Of a DNA stretch of 64,000 bases, positions 63,504 through 64,000 are shown one piece after another. A program made the position numbers and the translations under genes. The number at the start of each line of letters is the position of its first letter. Within the stretch, counting starts at the first letter, position 1. A model generated the notes under the pieces. That model ran no database searches. It saw only the letters and a list, made by a program, of their open reading frames with translations, and was not told where the DNA came from. The stretch covers positions 186,001 to 250,000 of the forward strand of contig JBHGNT010000008.1 of assembly GCA_043228905.1 (NCBI GenBank). Reading direction: 5' to 3'. This DNA is from Azolla caroliniana (taxonomy: Eukaryota > Polypodiophyta).

Positions 63504-64000
63504 GTAATTTGTTCATGTCTCTTGACCTGAGTTTCAAAAGCTTCATTTTTTAATTCCATATCATAGCTAGCATTGTTAGCTTCGATTCGCCTGTTTGAAC
63601 ACTAAAATCCGATATTCAATGGGCCAGTTATGAACATTTCAATTTACTCTCGGCCTCTTCTCAATTCCTCCTCTAATTTGGTAATTTCTTCATGTCTCTC
63701 GACCTGAGTTTCAAAATCTTGATTTTTTAATTCCATATCATTGCTAGCATTGTTAGCTTCGATTCGCCTGTTTGAACACTAAAATCCGATCTCACATGGG
63801 CCAGTTATGAACATTTTAATTTACTCTTGGCCTCTTCTCTACTCCTTCCTCTAATTTGGTAATTTCTTCATGTCTTTCGACATGAGTTTCAAAAGATTAA
63901 TTTTTTAATTCCATATCATAGGTAGCATTGTTAGCTTCGATTCGCATGTTTGAACACTAAAATCCTATATCACATGGGCCAGGTATGAACATTTTAATTT

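Larger units (their letters stand above)
34325..64000. repeat. Right satellite array, ~178 bp monomers in tandem
   Basis: About 167 monomers of the same family, orientation and length classes as the left array. It opens in the middle of a monomer (TATCATAGGTAGCTGTGC), at the phase expected six bases after the left array's end, showing that the two arrays were once continuous. The first monomers (GATTCGCAAG with TAATTTTGGAATTTC, then TAATTTCGGAATTTC) repeat the subtype order seen near 7790-8220 and 10985-11410. No genes are seen; the array runs off the window end. Confidence 0.98.

Noticed and set aside
1-64000. CENP-B box or similarity to the known Arabidopsis 178 bp centromere repeat
   Set aside because: The monomer has the same length but no sequence resemblance that I can see, and no CENP-B-like motif. 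Length alone does not establish centromere identity.

Overview
The window is almost entirely one very long eukaryotic satellite-DNA array. A head-to-tail AT-rich monomer of about 177-179 bp fills 1-31673 and 34325-64000, roughly 345 monomers, all in one orientation. No gene in these arrays can be supported. The many small open frames of 60-96 codons recur once per monomer, and nearly all end within about one to one and a half monomers because the usual 178 bp period is not a multiple of three. No bacterial features (ribosome-binding sites, operons, CRISPR) are present. A nucleosome-sized satellite with higher-order repeats, a Penelope-like retroelement and TTTAGGG-type telomere-like motifs point to a eukaryote. 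TTTAGGG suggests the green lineage, but some protists also use it and the species cannot be named.

Layout: 1-6489 irregular mixture of monomer subtypes; 6490-20860 a domain of ~3.2 kb (18-monomer) higher-order repeats, first at a period of 3199 bp and then 3200 bp; 20861-31673 mixed monomers with a long-range 4977 bp periodicity; 31674-34324 the only non-satellite DNA (2651 bp); 34325-36786 satellite again, starting in the phase where the left array stopped; 36787-41054 a tandem pair of near-identical 2134 bp (12-monomer) units; 41055-49400 mixed monomers including a 2936 bp duplication marked by a truncated monomer; 49400-64000 a distinct monomer family in units of 4087, 4444 and 3022 bp (23, 25 and 17 monomers).

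The insert is the interesting part. Read on the minus strand it holds: (i) a 5'-truncated but otherwise uninterrupted reverse transcriptase frame of 377 codons (34326-33193) with the hallmarks of a Penelope-like element (PLE) and no C-terminal GIY-YIG endonuclease; (ii) a ~790 bp pyrimidine-rich 3' region; (iii) a complete type I hammerhead ribozyme (32405-32347) with every conserved core position; (iv) a 3' flank carrying eight exact telomere-type heptamers, C-rich on the element's sense strand. This order (telomeric G-strand, then antisense 3' end of the element, then RT truncated towards its 5' end) is what is expected if element RNA was copied from a telomeric G-rich overhang, the mechanism proposed for endonuclease-deficient PLEs. 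The insert interrupts one satellite monomer with loss of only about 6 bp and no visible target-site duplication, so it may have entered by break repair, or it may mark an old chromosome end now buried in satellite.
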